NCBI GenBank assembly: GCA_937965785.1
Contig: CALCKT010000069.1
Span: 62,001 to 126,000 of the forward strand
Length of the DNA stretch: 64,000 nucleotides
DNA from: an uncultured Propionibacteriaceae bacterium
Lineage (GTDB): Bacteria; Actinomycetota; Actinomycetes; Propionibacteriales; Propionibacteriaceae
Reading direction: 5' to 3'
The notes under the pieces: model-generated
What the model saw: the letters and a program-made list of their open reading frames with translations, nothing else
Database searches by the model: none
Told to the model about the DNA's origin: nothing
Program-made: the position numbers and the translations under genes
Part shown: positions 1-10,500 of the stretch, one piece after another
How the letters are laid out: each line of letters starts with the position of its first letter
How positions within the stretch are numbered: the first letter of the stretch is position 1

Positions 1-1
1 G

Positions 2-3000
2 GTGTGGGAGGACGGTTCGCTCACGTATGGCGACCTGCGGGCCTGGGCGCTGTCAGTGGCCGCTCGGCTGCGCCGCACGGGAATCCCCAGGAGGTCAGCC
101 GTCGGTGTCATGGGGGAGCGCGGTCCCGCCCTGATAGTCGGGATGATGGCGGTCCTGCTCAGCGGCAATCATTTCGTCCCGTTTGACGTGGGGCACCCGC
201 GCGAACGGATCGAAAACATGGCCGCCGACTGCGGGCTGCGGGCGATGCTCACCGCGGGTTGGGAGGCCGCTCAAACCGCCGCGCATCCGGGAACCCTTCC
301 CGCTGGCTGCGTGAGCCTGTCCCTGGACGATGACACCCGTGTCGATGCAGCTCCGGAGCTGTATGAAGCCACGCTCCCGGAGCCCGACGACTTGGCCTAT
401 GTCATCTACACCTCCGGCACCACCGGGCAACCCAAAGGGGTTGCACTCCACCACCGCGGGCTGGTGAATCTGCGACACGTGCTGCTCCAGACCTACGGCG
501 TCACCGCCACCGACCGGGTCCTGCAGTTCGCGGCTCCCACCTTCGACGCCTCCGTGTGGGAGCTCACACTGTCACTGCTGTGCGGGGCGGGGCTTGTCGT
601 CGTTGACCAGGACACCATCCATGACGTGGAACGTCTTGAGCAGCTCGCCGAGCGGCTGGGCGTCACCCTGGCGGCGCTGCCTCCCCAGTACTTCCTAACC
701 ACCGGCAACCTGCGCCTGAGGGTGCTCACCACGGCCGGTTCCGCGTCGAGCGCCAATGTCGTGAACAAGGCGTTACGAACTTGTGAGCGTTACATCAACG
801 CATACGGGCCGACCGAGAACACGGTCCAGATCAGCGTCTGGGAGGCGCCGGGTACTCCCATGGATCCCACTGAGCGGATCCCCATCGGTTGGCCCACTGC
901 CAACTCACAGGTGTACGTGCTGAACGGCTCTCGCGTCTGCGGCATCGGTGAGCCGGGCGAACTGTGCGTGGCAGGAGTGGGTGTGGCTCGTGGCTATCTC
1001 AACCGCCCCGAACTCAACGCCGAAAAGTTCGTGCCCAATCCCTTTGGCGAGGGGATGATGTACCGCACAGGTGATGTCGCCCGTTGGCTCCCGGATGGAA
1101 GCCTCGACTTCTGCGGCCGACTCGACAACCAGGTCAAGGTCCGCGGCTTCAGGGTGGAACTCGGCGAGGTCGAGAGTGCGCTGCGCCAACTCGATGGCGT
1201 CCGCGATGTCGTCGTCACCACTTGTACGGATCACGTTGGCGAGTTGGAGATGGTTGGCTACGTCGTCGGTGAGTCCCATCTCAACCCGACCGCCATGCGC
1301 GACCAACTCGCTGAACTGCTGCCGCGATACATGATCCCGGCGCACGTGGTTCAGATGGACGAGATCCCCCTGACCAGACACGGCAAGCCTGACCTGCGGG
1401 CCCTGCCCGCAGTCACGGCCCCCAACCACCCCGCGACGGGGGAGCCGACGGAGTCCTCAGGCGTCGAGCATCAGGTGTGCGTCGCGCTGGCGGAAGTCCT
1501 GGGACTCGACGCCGTGTCGCCCGGTGCCAACTTCTTTGAGCTCGGCGGTGACTCGATCAAGGCCATCCGCCTGGTGTCGAAGATGCGCTCCGCCGGCTAC
1601 GACCTCAACGTCGGCACCGTCCTTGGCGGGGGCACACCCCGGCGCATCGCGCGAGGGACACGGCTGCGCGCCGAGAACCCTCACGAACAGGGTGAAGTCA
1701 CCGGCGAGGTCCGCGGGGTGCCCATCGCCGAGGAGTTCTTCGCCAAGGCGCTGGCAGAACCATCCCACTTCAACCAAGACATCGTTCTTGAGGTCGGGCA
1801 GACGACGGCCGATGTCATCCGCCAGTCCCTTGACGCCGTGTGGTCCCACCACGACGCACTGCGGTCGGTGGTGTGCGGCGACATCCTCGTCATCCGAGAC
1901 GTTGCGGGGGCCGAGCCTTACGGGTTCGAAACCCACCGGGTGCCCGAGGATGCCGAGCGGCGGCCGGCCCTGCTCGCGATCGCCGAACGACTCCAGCGCT
2001 CGATCGACCTGGCCAGCGGCCCCCTCGTCAAGGCGGCCCTGGTGCAGAGCCCAAGCGGTGGCTCCCTGTTCATTTGCATCCACCACCTGGTCGTCGACGG
2101 CGTTTCGTGGCGAGTCCTGGCCGAAGACATCCTCACGTGCATCTGGCAAGCCCAACAGGGGCGTGAGATCGCCCTGCCCGAGAAAACCGCATCGCTCGTC
2201 GAGTGGGCACACGCCCTAAAACAGGCACGCGCTCGGATCGACGCGCGTGAATCCGGCTACTGGGAAGCCGTCGAGAGCCGCGCCGATAGGGCGCAGTTGC
2301 AAGTTGCGGCCGGTGCCGGGTCCGGCGTCGCACGGATCGAGTTCAGCCTCGACCGGACACTCAGCACTTTGCTGCTGCGTGAGGGAGGTCGCACGTACCA
2401 TGCGGAGCCTCTGGACTTGTTGTTGGGGGCGTTCGGCTCGGCCGTCGCTGCCCGTACGGGGCAGGAGGAAGTGGCGGTCCGGCTCGAGACCCACGGACGC
2501 ACCGGGCTGGACGGGATGCCCTTGGTCGACAGGACCGTCGGTTGGTTCACCGCCGAGTACCCGTTGGTCCTGCCCTGCTGCAGGAATCCCCGGGAGGCCA
2601 TCGTGACGTCCAAGGAATCGTTGCGGGGCGTACCCCGAAAGGGCTTCGGGTACGGCCTGAGGCCGAAGGGTTTCTCGGGGATTGAAGCCACCGTCACCTT
2701 CAACTACCTTGGCGAAGTGGCCGAGGCCGGCCAGGAAGATGACTTCGGGGCCGTGCGAATGAACGAGACAGGCCTGCGCTGCGCCCCCGAGAACCGATTT
2801 GCACCGGGGCTCCGGGTGCTGGTGACCGTGCGGTCGCACCTCGTCCACGTCGAGTTCGATTTCGACACCGAGGTCATCGACGAGGTACAGGCGGCTGCCC
2901 TGGCGGAAGCCTACGAGAACGCTTTGACGGAAATCGCCGCCCACTGCCGTGACCGCCTCGAACTCGGACTCACAGTGCGCACCCCATCAGACTTCAGTGC

Positions 3001-6000
3001 CTCCGAACTGACAGCCGACGAGGTGGAACGCATCGTGGGGCAGTTGGCCCAATCCGGTCAGATCCTGGACATCGACGGCATTGAGGACATCCACGACCTC
3101 TCCCCCTTGCAGGAGGCGATCCTCCTCGAAGCCCAGCAGAACCCCTGCTCTGGAGCTTATGTGCTGCAGCAGGTGGTCGACGCGCACATGCTCGCCGGTG
3201 ACGTCAACGTGTGCCACGTGCGCGACGCCCTCCGGGCTGTCATGGCCCGCCACTCCGCCCTCCGAACCGCAATCGTTTCAGCGGGTTTGCCCCGGCCCCG
3301 CCAAGTGGTGCTTGCAGAGCGAACCTGCCACGTCGAGGAGGTCCGCTCCAGCGGGGCACCCGGCGCCCTGGACGCTCTGCTGGAGAGCGACGCGGACCGC
3401 GGATTCGACCTCGTGACTGATCCACTCGTGCGCGTCACGGTCCTGCCGCGCGAGACTGGTGCGACGATGCTGTGGACCTTCCATCACATCGTCATCGACG
3501 CCTGGTGCATGGGCACCATCTTCGAGGACTTCGCCACGGCCTACGAGAACCTGGCCGCTGGCCAGCCCCCCGCGGAGGTCCTGGACGCGGCACGTCGGGC
3601 GGCTCCTGACCTCGCCTCCGTCCTCACCCACCTTCAGCAACGCGACGACGACGGCGTCGAGGACTACTGGTGCGAGCTACTCAGCGGCTACGAGGGCAAC
3701 AGCGGCATCCTCCCCGTCGAGCCGGCCGATGGTCGGGGCATCGGCCGCCAGCGCTTGGCGCTGGGGCGGGGCCTCACCGACCGGCTCAGTCGCCTGGCCA
3801 TCAGCCACGCCATGACCCTCAGTGGTCTGGTGGAGGCCGCGTGGGGATTGATCCTCATGCGTGCCACCGGCAGCCAGGACGTGGTTTTCGGCAAGGTTGT
3901 CTCCGGTCGCGACATCGCGGCCGATGGCGCCGATACGGTCGTCGGGCTGCTTGCCAACACCGTGCCTGTCCGGGTGCGGTGCACCCCCACCACCACTGTT
4001 GGCGAGCTGCTCACCGAGCTGCGCGACCAGGCCCTCGCCTCCAGCCACTTCGACCGCACATCCCTCGCCCGGATTCAGCGGGCGACGAAGCAGCCCCATC
4101 TCGTGCAAACCCTGTATGCGCAGCAGGTCCAGGTAGCGCAGGTCTGCTCTGCCAGCGGTGCCCTGACCCTGGACATCGGGCAATCCCGGGAGAAGACTGG
4201 CTATCCGCTCAACCTCCTCACCTCGACCAGCGACGACGGGCTGGTTCTGGAGTTGCTCTACGACGCCGATGTTCATGCCGCTGCCGAGATCACCCGCCTT
4301 CTGACCCGGATGTCCCTGCTCCTTGAGCAGTTCACGGCTGAACCCCGGGCGCTCGTGACCAGCCTGTCGACGCTGACCGATGGTGAAGGCGAACGCATCC
4401 TTGGGAGTTTCAACGCCACCGCCCGCGAGTACCCGCGCGATAGTTCACTGCCGGAGCGGTTCGAGCAGATCCTCGCCGACGATCCGTGCCGGATCGCGCT
4501 CGTTTTTGGGGCGGAGCGCGTCAGCTACGCCGAGCTCAATGACCTTGCCGATCGTGTTGCCCGCGCCCTGTGGGTAGCTGACGTCGGCCTCGGCGACCGG
4601 GTCGCCATCCTGGCCGATCCGGGCCGGGAGCTGTTCGCCGGCCTGCTTGGCGTCGTCAAGTCCGGTGCCAGCTACGTTCCGCTTGAGATCGATGCCCCCG
4701 CGGCACGCACCGGATTCATCCTCGCCGACTGCAAAGCCAGCGTCGTCCTGACCTTCGGGCAACGCGCTGACGAGGTGCTCGCCTCCCCCGGGTGTCGTCC
4801 CGAAAACTGCCATGTCATCAACCTTGCGGCGGTTCTCGGCGCCCCACCGATTGAGTGCAAGCCGCCTGAACAGGAGCTTGACGGTGACTCGGAGCTGTAT
4901 GTCCTCTACACGTCGGGCACCACCGGGCAGCCCAAGGGCACCATCATTCAGCACCGTTCGGTGATGCGTCTCGTCGTCAACAGCCTCGCTCAGCCGATGG
5001 AGCCGGGCGACATCATGCTCCAGGCGGGGTCGTTGGCGTTTGACGCCTCCACCCTCGAAATCTGGGGGATGTGGCTCAATGGCGGCACCGTTGTCGTTCC
5101 CACGAGCCGCTCCCAGATCCTCACCCCCTCCTCGTTGGCTGCCCTGATCCGCGACGAGCGCGTCAACAAGATGTTCTTGACAACCTCCCTGTTCAACCAG
5201 CTCGTCGACATGGCCCCCGAGTGCCTCGAAGGTCTGACCTGGCTCAGCACCGGCGGTGAGCGAATCTCGCCCGAGCACGTGGCGCGCCTGTACCGGGTCA
5301 ACGACGAGGTGGTCGTCGTCAACGGTTACGGACCGACGGAGAACACCACCTTCTCCACCACATACGTTGTCCCCCGTGACTTCACAACCATCCCGATCGG
5401 TGCCCCGATCACGAACAGTCAGATCTACGTCCTGGACGGCGACCGGCTGTGTGGGATCGGGGAGATCGGGGAGCTGTGCATGGGCGGCGACGGGGTGGCG
5501 TTGGGGTACCTCAACCGCCCGGACCTCAACGCGGAGCGGTTCGTGCCCAACCCCTTCGGGCCGGGACGTATGTACCGCTCCGGGGATCTCGGCCGCTGGC
5601 GGCCGGACGGCACCGTGGAGTTCCTGGGCCGTTGCGACGACCAGGTGAAGGTGCGCGGGTTCCGCGTGGAACTCGGTGAGATCGAGACCGCACTCGAGCG
5701 GCTCCCCTACATCCGCAACGCGGTCGTCCTTGCACAGGCGGAGGCCAACCCAACCCTGTCCCTCAGCGCCTACCTGGTGGCCGATGTGCCGCTCGAGATG
5801 GCTGTCGTGCGGCAGGAACTCGCAGCAATCGTCCCCCACTACATGGTGCCGTCGCACTTCCTTCAGCTCGAGGCCCTGCCCCTGAACCGCAACGGGAAGG
5901 TCGACCGGAAGGCGATGCCGTGCATCGAGGTGACGGCGCGCACCGGCTCAGCCGCCCCCACGACGCCGATCGAGCAGGCGCTGTGTGAGGCCTTCGCCGA

Positions 6001-7516
6001 GGTCCTCGGACTGGAACAGGTGGGCGTCGACGACGACTTCTTCGAGGTGGGTGGCGACTCGATCCGGGCGATGCGCCTGGTCAACAATCTCCGCAGGCGG
6101 CAGGTCCACGTCACCGTCACCGATGTGTTGCGTTCGAATACGCCGGGCTGTTTGGCGATCCTCGCCGAGGCGCACGCTGAGGAGGCAACCCCCGACGTGG
6201 CCGACGAGCCTGCCGTCGTCGCCATGACCCCAGCCGCCGCCCGGGTGTACCTGGCCCAGTTCCAGGACCCGGACTCGCTCGCCTACAACGTGCCCTTCGG
6301 ACTCGAGGTAGCCGGAAGGCTTGACCCGGAGCGACTTGAGACGGCCCTTCGCGGCCTGGTCGCCCGACACTCGGCGCTGCGAACCAGCTTCCGTGCCGAG
6401 CCGACTGGCCTGGTTCAGGAAGTCACCCACGCCAGCATCGACCTCGAGATCACCTCCGGTGATGGTTGCGACTTCGAAACGCTCGTCTCCGATTTCACCC
6501 GGCCTTTCGACCTCGCCGCCCCGCCCTTGCTGCGCGCCCGTTTGATCCAGGGCACTGCCGCCGACCTGCTGTTGCTCGACGTGCACCACATCGCGTTCGA
6601 TGGCTGGAGTCTCAAGATTCTGCTGGCCGACCTGGGTTCCGCATACGCGGGGGAGGAATTGCCCCCCGCCCCCGGCTACGAGGTCTACCGAAGATACCTC
6701 GACGGGGTCAACCTCGAGGCGCAGCGTCTCTACTGGTCCGAGGTTTACGCGCGGTGTCCGCAGCCACTGGACATCCCCACCGACGCCGCCGCCTCCGCTG
6801 ATCTCGGCGAGCTGTCCACTATCCGGACCTTGCTCGCGCCCCATATCGCGCAGGGGCTCACCTCCCTTGCCCGGAGCCGGCAGGCAACGCTCTTCCACAC
6901 CTACCTGACTGCGGTGTCCATCCTCTTGCAGAAGTTCACCATGAGCGACGACATCATCATCGGGGTTCCGAGCGATGGGCGGCGCAGCGCGGAACTCGAG
7001 GAGGTCGTCGGGATGTGCGTCAACACCTTGGCCATGCGGACGAACCCCTCCGATGGCGTAGTGGTCGGTGACCTCCTTGAGGACATCCGAGACCGGGCCA
7101 TTGCCGCCTATGCCCATCAGGACTATCCGTACGACGCGGTGGTCAGCGACCTTGTCGGCCGCGGTCTGCCCCCGGGGCGGCCACTGGTGCAGGTCCTGCT
7201 CGCCTTCAATCAGGCGCCGAGCGTGCCTGACTTCGACGGCCAGGATGTGATGCTCCGCGTGCCCCAGGGGCGAGGCGCCAAGTTCGACCTCGAGTTCACC
7301 GTGACCACAGGCCCTGCCGGTCACGAGATCGGCATCGAATACCGCTCAGCCGTGCTGGCCGATGAGACCGCCGAGCTACTGCTCACCTACTTAAAGGCCA
7401 TCCTCACCCATCTACCCGCGCAGGTCGACTCGCTCGTGGCAGACATCGATCTCGCCCCCGACCAGCCGCTTGAAATCGGGACACGCTCCGACGCCCTCTC
7501 GACCTCGATCTCCTGA
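2..7516 (+). CDS. Non-ribosomal peptide synthetase, A-T-E-C-A-T-C (5' partial)
   Basis: Cytoplasmic multimodular enzyme that activates amino acids as adenylates, loads them on carrier domains and condenses them. Domains in order by approximate residue: A1 (1-470; core YTSGTTGQPKGV near 135), T1 (GGDSIKAI near 515), E (HHLVVDGVSW near 694), C (near 1025-1450; active-site motif HHIVIDAW near 1161, with Ala where Gly is usual), A2 (near 1465-1960; YTSGTTGQPKGT near 1636), T2 (GGDSIRAM near 2016), and a full C domain (HHIAFDGW near 2195) that ends the protein. The first residues already belong to core A1 of the adenylation domain, so the real start, and probably a further C domain, lies before the window. 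The last C domain must act with the A domain that opens the next gene, 10 bp downstream. The carrier before the E domain has the GGDSIKAI form usual for epimerised substrates. By hand alignment the A1 pocket reads D-A-W-A-T-A-A-V-Q and the A2 pocket D-A-L-F-S-G-G-T-F; the second resembles aliphatic (Val/Ile-type) codes. The product is unknown. Confidence 0.95.
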   Translation: MWEDGSLTYGDLRAWALSVAARLRRTGIPRRSAVGVMGERGPALIVGMMAVLLSGNHFVPFDVGHPRERIENMAADCGLRAMLTAGWEAAQTAAHPGTLPAGCVSLSLDDDTRVDAAPELYEATLPEPDDLAYVIYTSGTTGQPKGVALHHRGLVNLRHVLLQTYGVTATDRVLQFAAPTFDASVWELTLSLLCGAGLVVVDQDTIHDVERLEQLAERLGVTLAALPPQYFLTTGNLRLRVLTTAGSASSANVVNKALRTCERYINAYGPTENTVQISVWEAPGTPMDPTERIPIGWPTANSQVYVLNGSRVCGIGEPGELCVAGVGVARGYLNRPELNAEKFVPNPFGEGMMYRTGDVARWLPDGSLDFCGRLDNQVKVRGFRVELGEVESALRQLDGVRDVVVTTCTDHVGELEMVGYVVGESHLNPTAMRDQLAELLPRYMIPAHVVQMDEIPLTRHGKPDLRALPAVTAPNHPATGEPTESSGVEHQVCVALAEVLGLDAVSPGANFFELGGDSIKAIRLVSKMRSAGYDLNVGTVLGGGTPRRIARGTRLRAENPHEQGEVTGEVRGVPIAEEFFAKALAEPSHFNQDIVLEVGQTTADVIRQSLDAVWSHHDALRSVVCGDILVIRDVAGAEPYGFETHRVPEDAERRPALLAIAERLQRSIDLASGPLVKAALVQSPSGGSLFICIHHLVVDGVSWRVLAEDILTCIWQAQQGREIALPEKTASLVEWAHALKQARARIDARESGYWEAVESRADRAQLQVAAGAGSGVARIEFSLDRTLSTLLLREGGRTYHAEPLDLLLGAFGSAVAARTGQEEVAVRLETHGRTGLDGMPLVDRTVGWFTAEYPLVLPCCRNPREAIVTSKESLRGVPRKGFGYGLRPKGFSGIEATVTFNYLGEVAEAGQEDDFGAVRMNETGLRCAPENRFAPGLRVLVTVRSHLVHVEFDFDTEVIDEVQAAALAEAYENALTEIAAHCRDRLELGLTVRTPSDFSASELTADEVERIVGQLAQSGQILDIDGIEDIHDLSPLQEAILLEAQQNPCSGAYVLQQVVDAHMLAGDVNVCHVRDALRAVMARHSALRTAIVSAGLPRPRQVVLAERTCHVEEVRSSGAPGALDALLESDADRGFDLVTDPLVRVTVLPRETGATMLWTFHHIVIDAWCMGTIFEDFATAYENLAAGQPPAEVLDAARRAAPDLASVLTHLQQRDDDGVEDYWCELLSGYEGNSGILPVEPADGRGIGRQRLALGRGLTDRLSRLAISHAMTLSGLVEAAWGLILMRATGSQDVVFGKVVSGRDIAADGADTVVGLLANTVPVRVRCTPTTTVGELLTELRDQALASSHFDRTSLARIQRATKQPHLVQTLYAQQVQVAQVCSASGALTLDIGQSREKTGYPLNLLTSTSDDGLVLELLYDADVHAAAEITRLLTRMSLLLEQFTAEPRALVTSLSTLTDGEGERILGSFNATAREYPRDSSLPERFEQILADDPCRIALVFGAERVSYAELNDLADRVARALWVADVGLGDRVAILADPGRELFAGLLGVVKSGASYVPLEIDAPAARTGFILADCKASVVLTFGQRADEVLASPGCRPENCHVINLAAVLGAPPIECKPPEQELDGDSELYVLYTSGTTGQPKGTIIQHRSVMRLVVNSLAQPMEPGDIMLQAGSLAFDASTLEIWGMWLNGGTVVVPTSRSQILTPSSLAALIRDERVNKMFLTTSLFNQLVDMAPECLEGLTWLSTGGERISPEHVARLYRVNDEVVVVNGYGPTENTTFSTTYVVPRDFTTIPIGAPITNSQIYVLDGDRLCGIGEIGELCMGGDGVALGYLNRPDLNAERFVPNPFGPGRMYRSGDLGRWRPDGTVEFLGRCDDQVKVRGFRVELGEIETALERLPYIRNAVVLAQAEANPTLSLSAYLVADVPLEMAVVRQELAAIVPHYMVPSHFLQLEALPLNRNGKVDRKAMPCIEVTARTGSAAPTTPIEQALCEAFAEVLGLEQVGVDDDFFEVGGDSIRAMRLVNNLRRRQVHVTVTDVLRSNTPGCLAILAEAHAEEATPDVADEPAVVAMTPAAARVYLAQFQDPDSLAYNVPFGLEVAGRLDPERLETALRGLVARHSALRTSFRAEPTGLVQEVTHASIDLEITSGDGCDFETLVSDFTRPFDLAAPPLLRARLIQGTAADLLLLDVHHIAFDGWSLKILLADLGSAYAGEELPPAPGYEVYRRYLDGVNLEAQRLYWSEVYARCPQPLDIPTDAAASADLGELSTIRTLLAPHIAQGLTSLARSRQATLFHTYLTAVSILLQKFTMSDDIIIGVPSDGRRSAELEEVVGMCVNTLAMRTNPSDGVVVGDLLEDIRDRAIAAYAHQDYPYDAVVSDLVGRGLPPGRPLVQVLLAFNQAPSVPDFDGQDVMLRVPQGRGAKFDLEFTVTTGPAGHEIGIEYRSAVLADETAELLLTYLKAILTHLPAQVDSLVADIDLAPDQPLEIGTRSDALSTSIS

Positions 7517-7526
7517 TAGGACCGTG

Positions 7527-10500
7527 ATGTACTCCACCTCCGTTGGGACCGTTACCCCGCTGCAGCTCTTCCGGGAGGCCGTTTCCGGGGCCGCCGACTC
7601 CCCCGCGATCTCGAACGCGCAACGCACCTGGACCTATGCGGAACTCGACCGCTGGACCGATGCCATCGCCCACCGCCTCACCGCGGCGGGGGTGTCGGTC
7701 GGCGACTTCGTCGTCGTCGTGGCGAGCCGTTGCGCCGAGATGTTGGCCGCTGAGCTGGCCCTGGTGAAGATCGGCGCTGTGTTCGTCCCGGTTGAGGCCG
7801 GCAACCCCGCCGCTCGAGTGCGGTTCATAGTAAGAGACACCGCGGCGCGCGCCGTCGTGTTGTGCGGCGAACCGACGATCGAGCACTGGGCGCCAACGAG
7901 TTCACAGTGGGCCGATGGGGTTCACGTTGAGACGGTGTCCTCGGCCACCCCCTTCAGGGATGCGATCTACCAGCCCATCCATGGCGTCCCGGATGACCCG
8001 ACGCGCCTCTCCTACTGCATCTACACCTCCGGCACCACGGGCAAACCAAAGGGGGTGCTTATCGAGGGCGGATCGTTGGTGAACTTCGTCCAGCACTGCC
8101 TCACCCCCATTTGGGAGGACTCGGGGTCGCAACGGCTCGCTCTTGTCTCCTCCTTTGCATTCGACATGTCCATGAAGACGAGCTTCGGGGCTCTCCTGAC
8201 TGGGCGCCACGTCCGCGTCATCGCCGAGAATGAACGCGACGACGTCGCCGCCTTCGTCAGACTGCTCTCCGCCGAGCGAATTGATGCCTTCGACTGCACG
8301 CCCTCGTATCTGCGTGCCGTGCGCTCCGTCGTGTCTGACCGCGGTGAGGTTCCGCGTCTCAAAGGGGTCCTCGTCGGCGGCGAATCCCTGGACCTCGCGC
8401 TGGCGCAGGACGTGTTCGCCCTCACCGGGGCCACCGTCTACAACATGTACGGTCCCACCGAGGCAACCATCGACGCCACCTACACGAGCTACGCGGGTCA
8501 GCAGCTTCGACGGCTCACCGTCGGCCACCCCTTCAACGGGGTCGATGTCGCTGTCGTCAAGGGTGGTCGACGTCTTGCCACGGGACTGCTCGGCGAGATC
8601 TGGATCGGCGGCCGGGGTGTGGCGCGGGGCTACCTCAACCGACCCGAACTGACGGAGGAGAAGTTCGTCACCGACCCCTTCGGGCCGGGCTCTGGGCGCT
8701 ATTACCGAACCGGCGACCTGGGCCGTGTGCTCCCGTCGGGGGAGATCGACTGCCACGGCCGGATGGACGCGCAGGTCAAGCTGCACGGTTACCGCATCGA
8801 ACTGGAGGAGATCGAGAGGGCCATCGACGGTGCCCCTGGGATCCTCGCGGCAGCCGCCGCCGTTCTGAATCCCGCCGCGGGTGAGCAGGTCCTCGTCGGT
8901 TACTACACGGCCGACGACCACGTCGACGAGGACGAACTGCGGGCCTGGCTTGGGGAACGGCTCCCGCACTACATGGTCCCCTCGGTGTTCATGCGGCTCG
9001 CCGAGTTGCCCCTCACCCGTAACGGCAAGCTCGACCGGAAGGCACTGCCGACCCCCTCTGCCCGGTGCGAGGCTGACACGACCAGCCCACGCTCTGAGGT
9101 TGAGGCTGTGGTCGTGGAAGCTCTGGAGGAAGTCCTGGGATGTTCGCCGATCGGGGTCCTTGCGAACTTCTTCGAGGTCGGCGGTGACTCAATCAAGGCC
9201 ATTCTTGTTGTCTCAGCCCTCGCTCGTCGCGGCCTGAGGATCAGCGTCAGGGACATCATGGCCAGTCAGACGGCGGCGCGGATGGCCGTCGTCGCGCGCC
9301 CGGATGTGCAGCGCCCGGCCGCGCTGGCGCCGGCCACCGGGGAAGTGCCTGCCACTGCGATTGTTGCGGACTTCTTCAGCCGGGCGTTGCCACAACCGCA
9401 ACACCACCATCAGTCGATGGCCTTTCCCGTGTCCGAGGCCGACCTTCCACTGCTTCCAGCAGCCTGGGCGGCGGTGCTCGGCCGTCATCTCATCCTGTCC
9501 GGGCACGTTCGTGACGGGCGCCTCGTCGTTCCGGCCAACCCTGCCCCCAATGGCCTGCATCACTGGGCTCTCCAAGGCCTTCAGCCGCACGAGTTCAAGG
9601 AGGAGGCCGGGCGCCGGGCGGACGAGCTCTGCCGCGCCACGGATCTCGCCTCCGGCCCTCTGGCCTGGGGAGCGGTGCTGAGGGGCGACAAGGGCGTGGA
9701 ACTGCTGGTCTGCGCCCATCACCTCGTCATCGACGCCTTGTCCTGGCGGGCCATTCGAAACTCCCTCAAGGAAGCGCTGGATCTTGCCAGACAGGGTGCG
9801 CCGGTGGTTCTGTCCCCCGAGCAGGTCACGTTCCGGCAGTGGGCATGTGCCCTCGAGTCGGTCGAACCCAGGGCGCTCGACCGAGCCCACTGGGCCCGAA
9901 CGGCCGCGAACCTGCCTCCACGGCCAGAGTCCGCGTCCGCCTCTACCGCACCCCGACTGCTGCGTGCTGACATGCTTCTCCCACACGATGTCACCGAACG
10001 CCTCGTTGCGACGCGTCGTGGCGTCGGCGATCCGGACCTGGAACAGGTCCTGCTGGCCGCGGTGGCCGGCGCGGCGAGGCGCGTGTGGCACGTTGAGCGC
10101 ATTGGTGTCCGAATGGAGGGCCACGGCCGTGATCATCTGGACGGTCTACCCGACGCTACTGGCGCCGTCGGATGGTTCACGTCCCGCTACCCGGTGGCGC
10201 TCGACACGTGCGAGGACCGCGTCGAGCAACTTCTCCTGTCCCGGCAGGAACTCATGTCCGTCCCCTCCCATGGCATGACCTGGGGGCTTGTCGAGGTCGA
10301 GGGTGCCGGGTCGATGTGGTTGGCGTTCAATTACATGGGCGACGTCTCCGGTGACGATCAACGTTCTCTCAACCCCTACGGGCAGCCAAGCGCCCCGGAG
10401 AACCTCGACTCGGCCCTGGTCAGCGTCGACGCCATGTTCAACGATGGCCAGCTTGAGATCCAGACGCGGGTGCGGTCCGAGTTCGCCGATCAGGCGACCC

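Noticed and set aside
1457..2212. Long antisense frames beneath the synthetase genes
   Set aside because: They are the expected mirror frames of high-GC coding sequence, with Arg/Pro/Ser-rich translations and no motifs.
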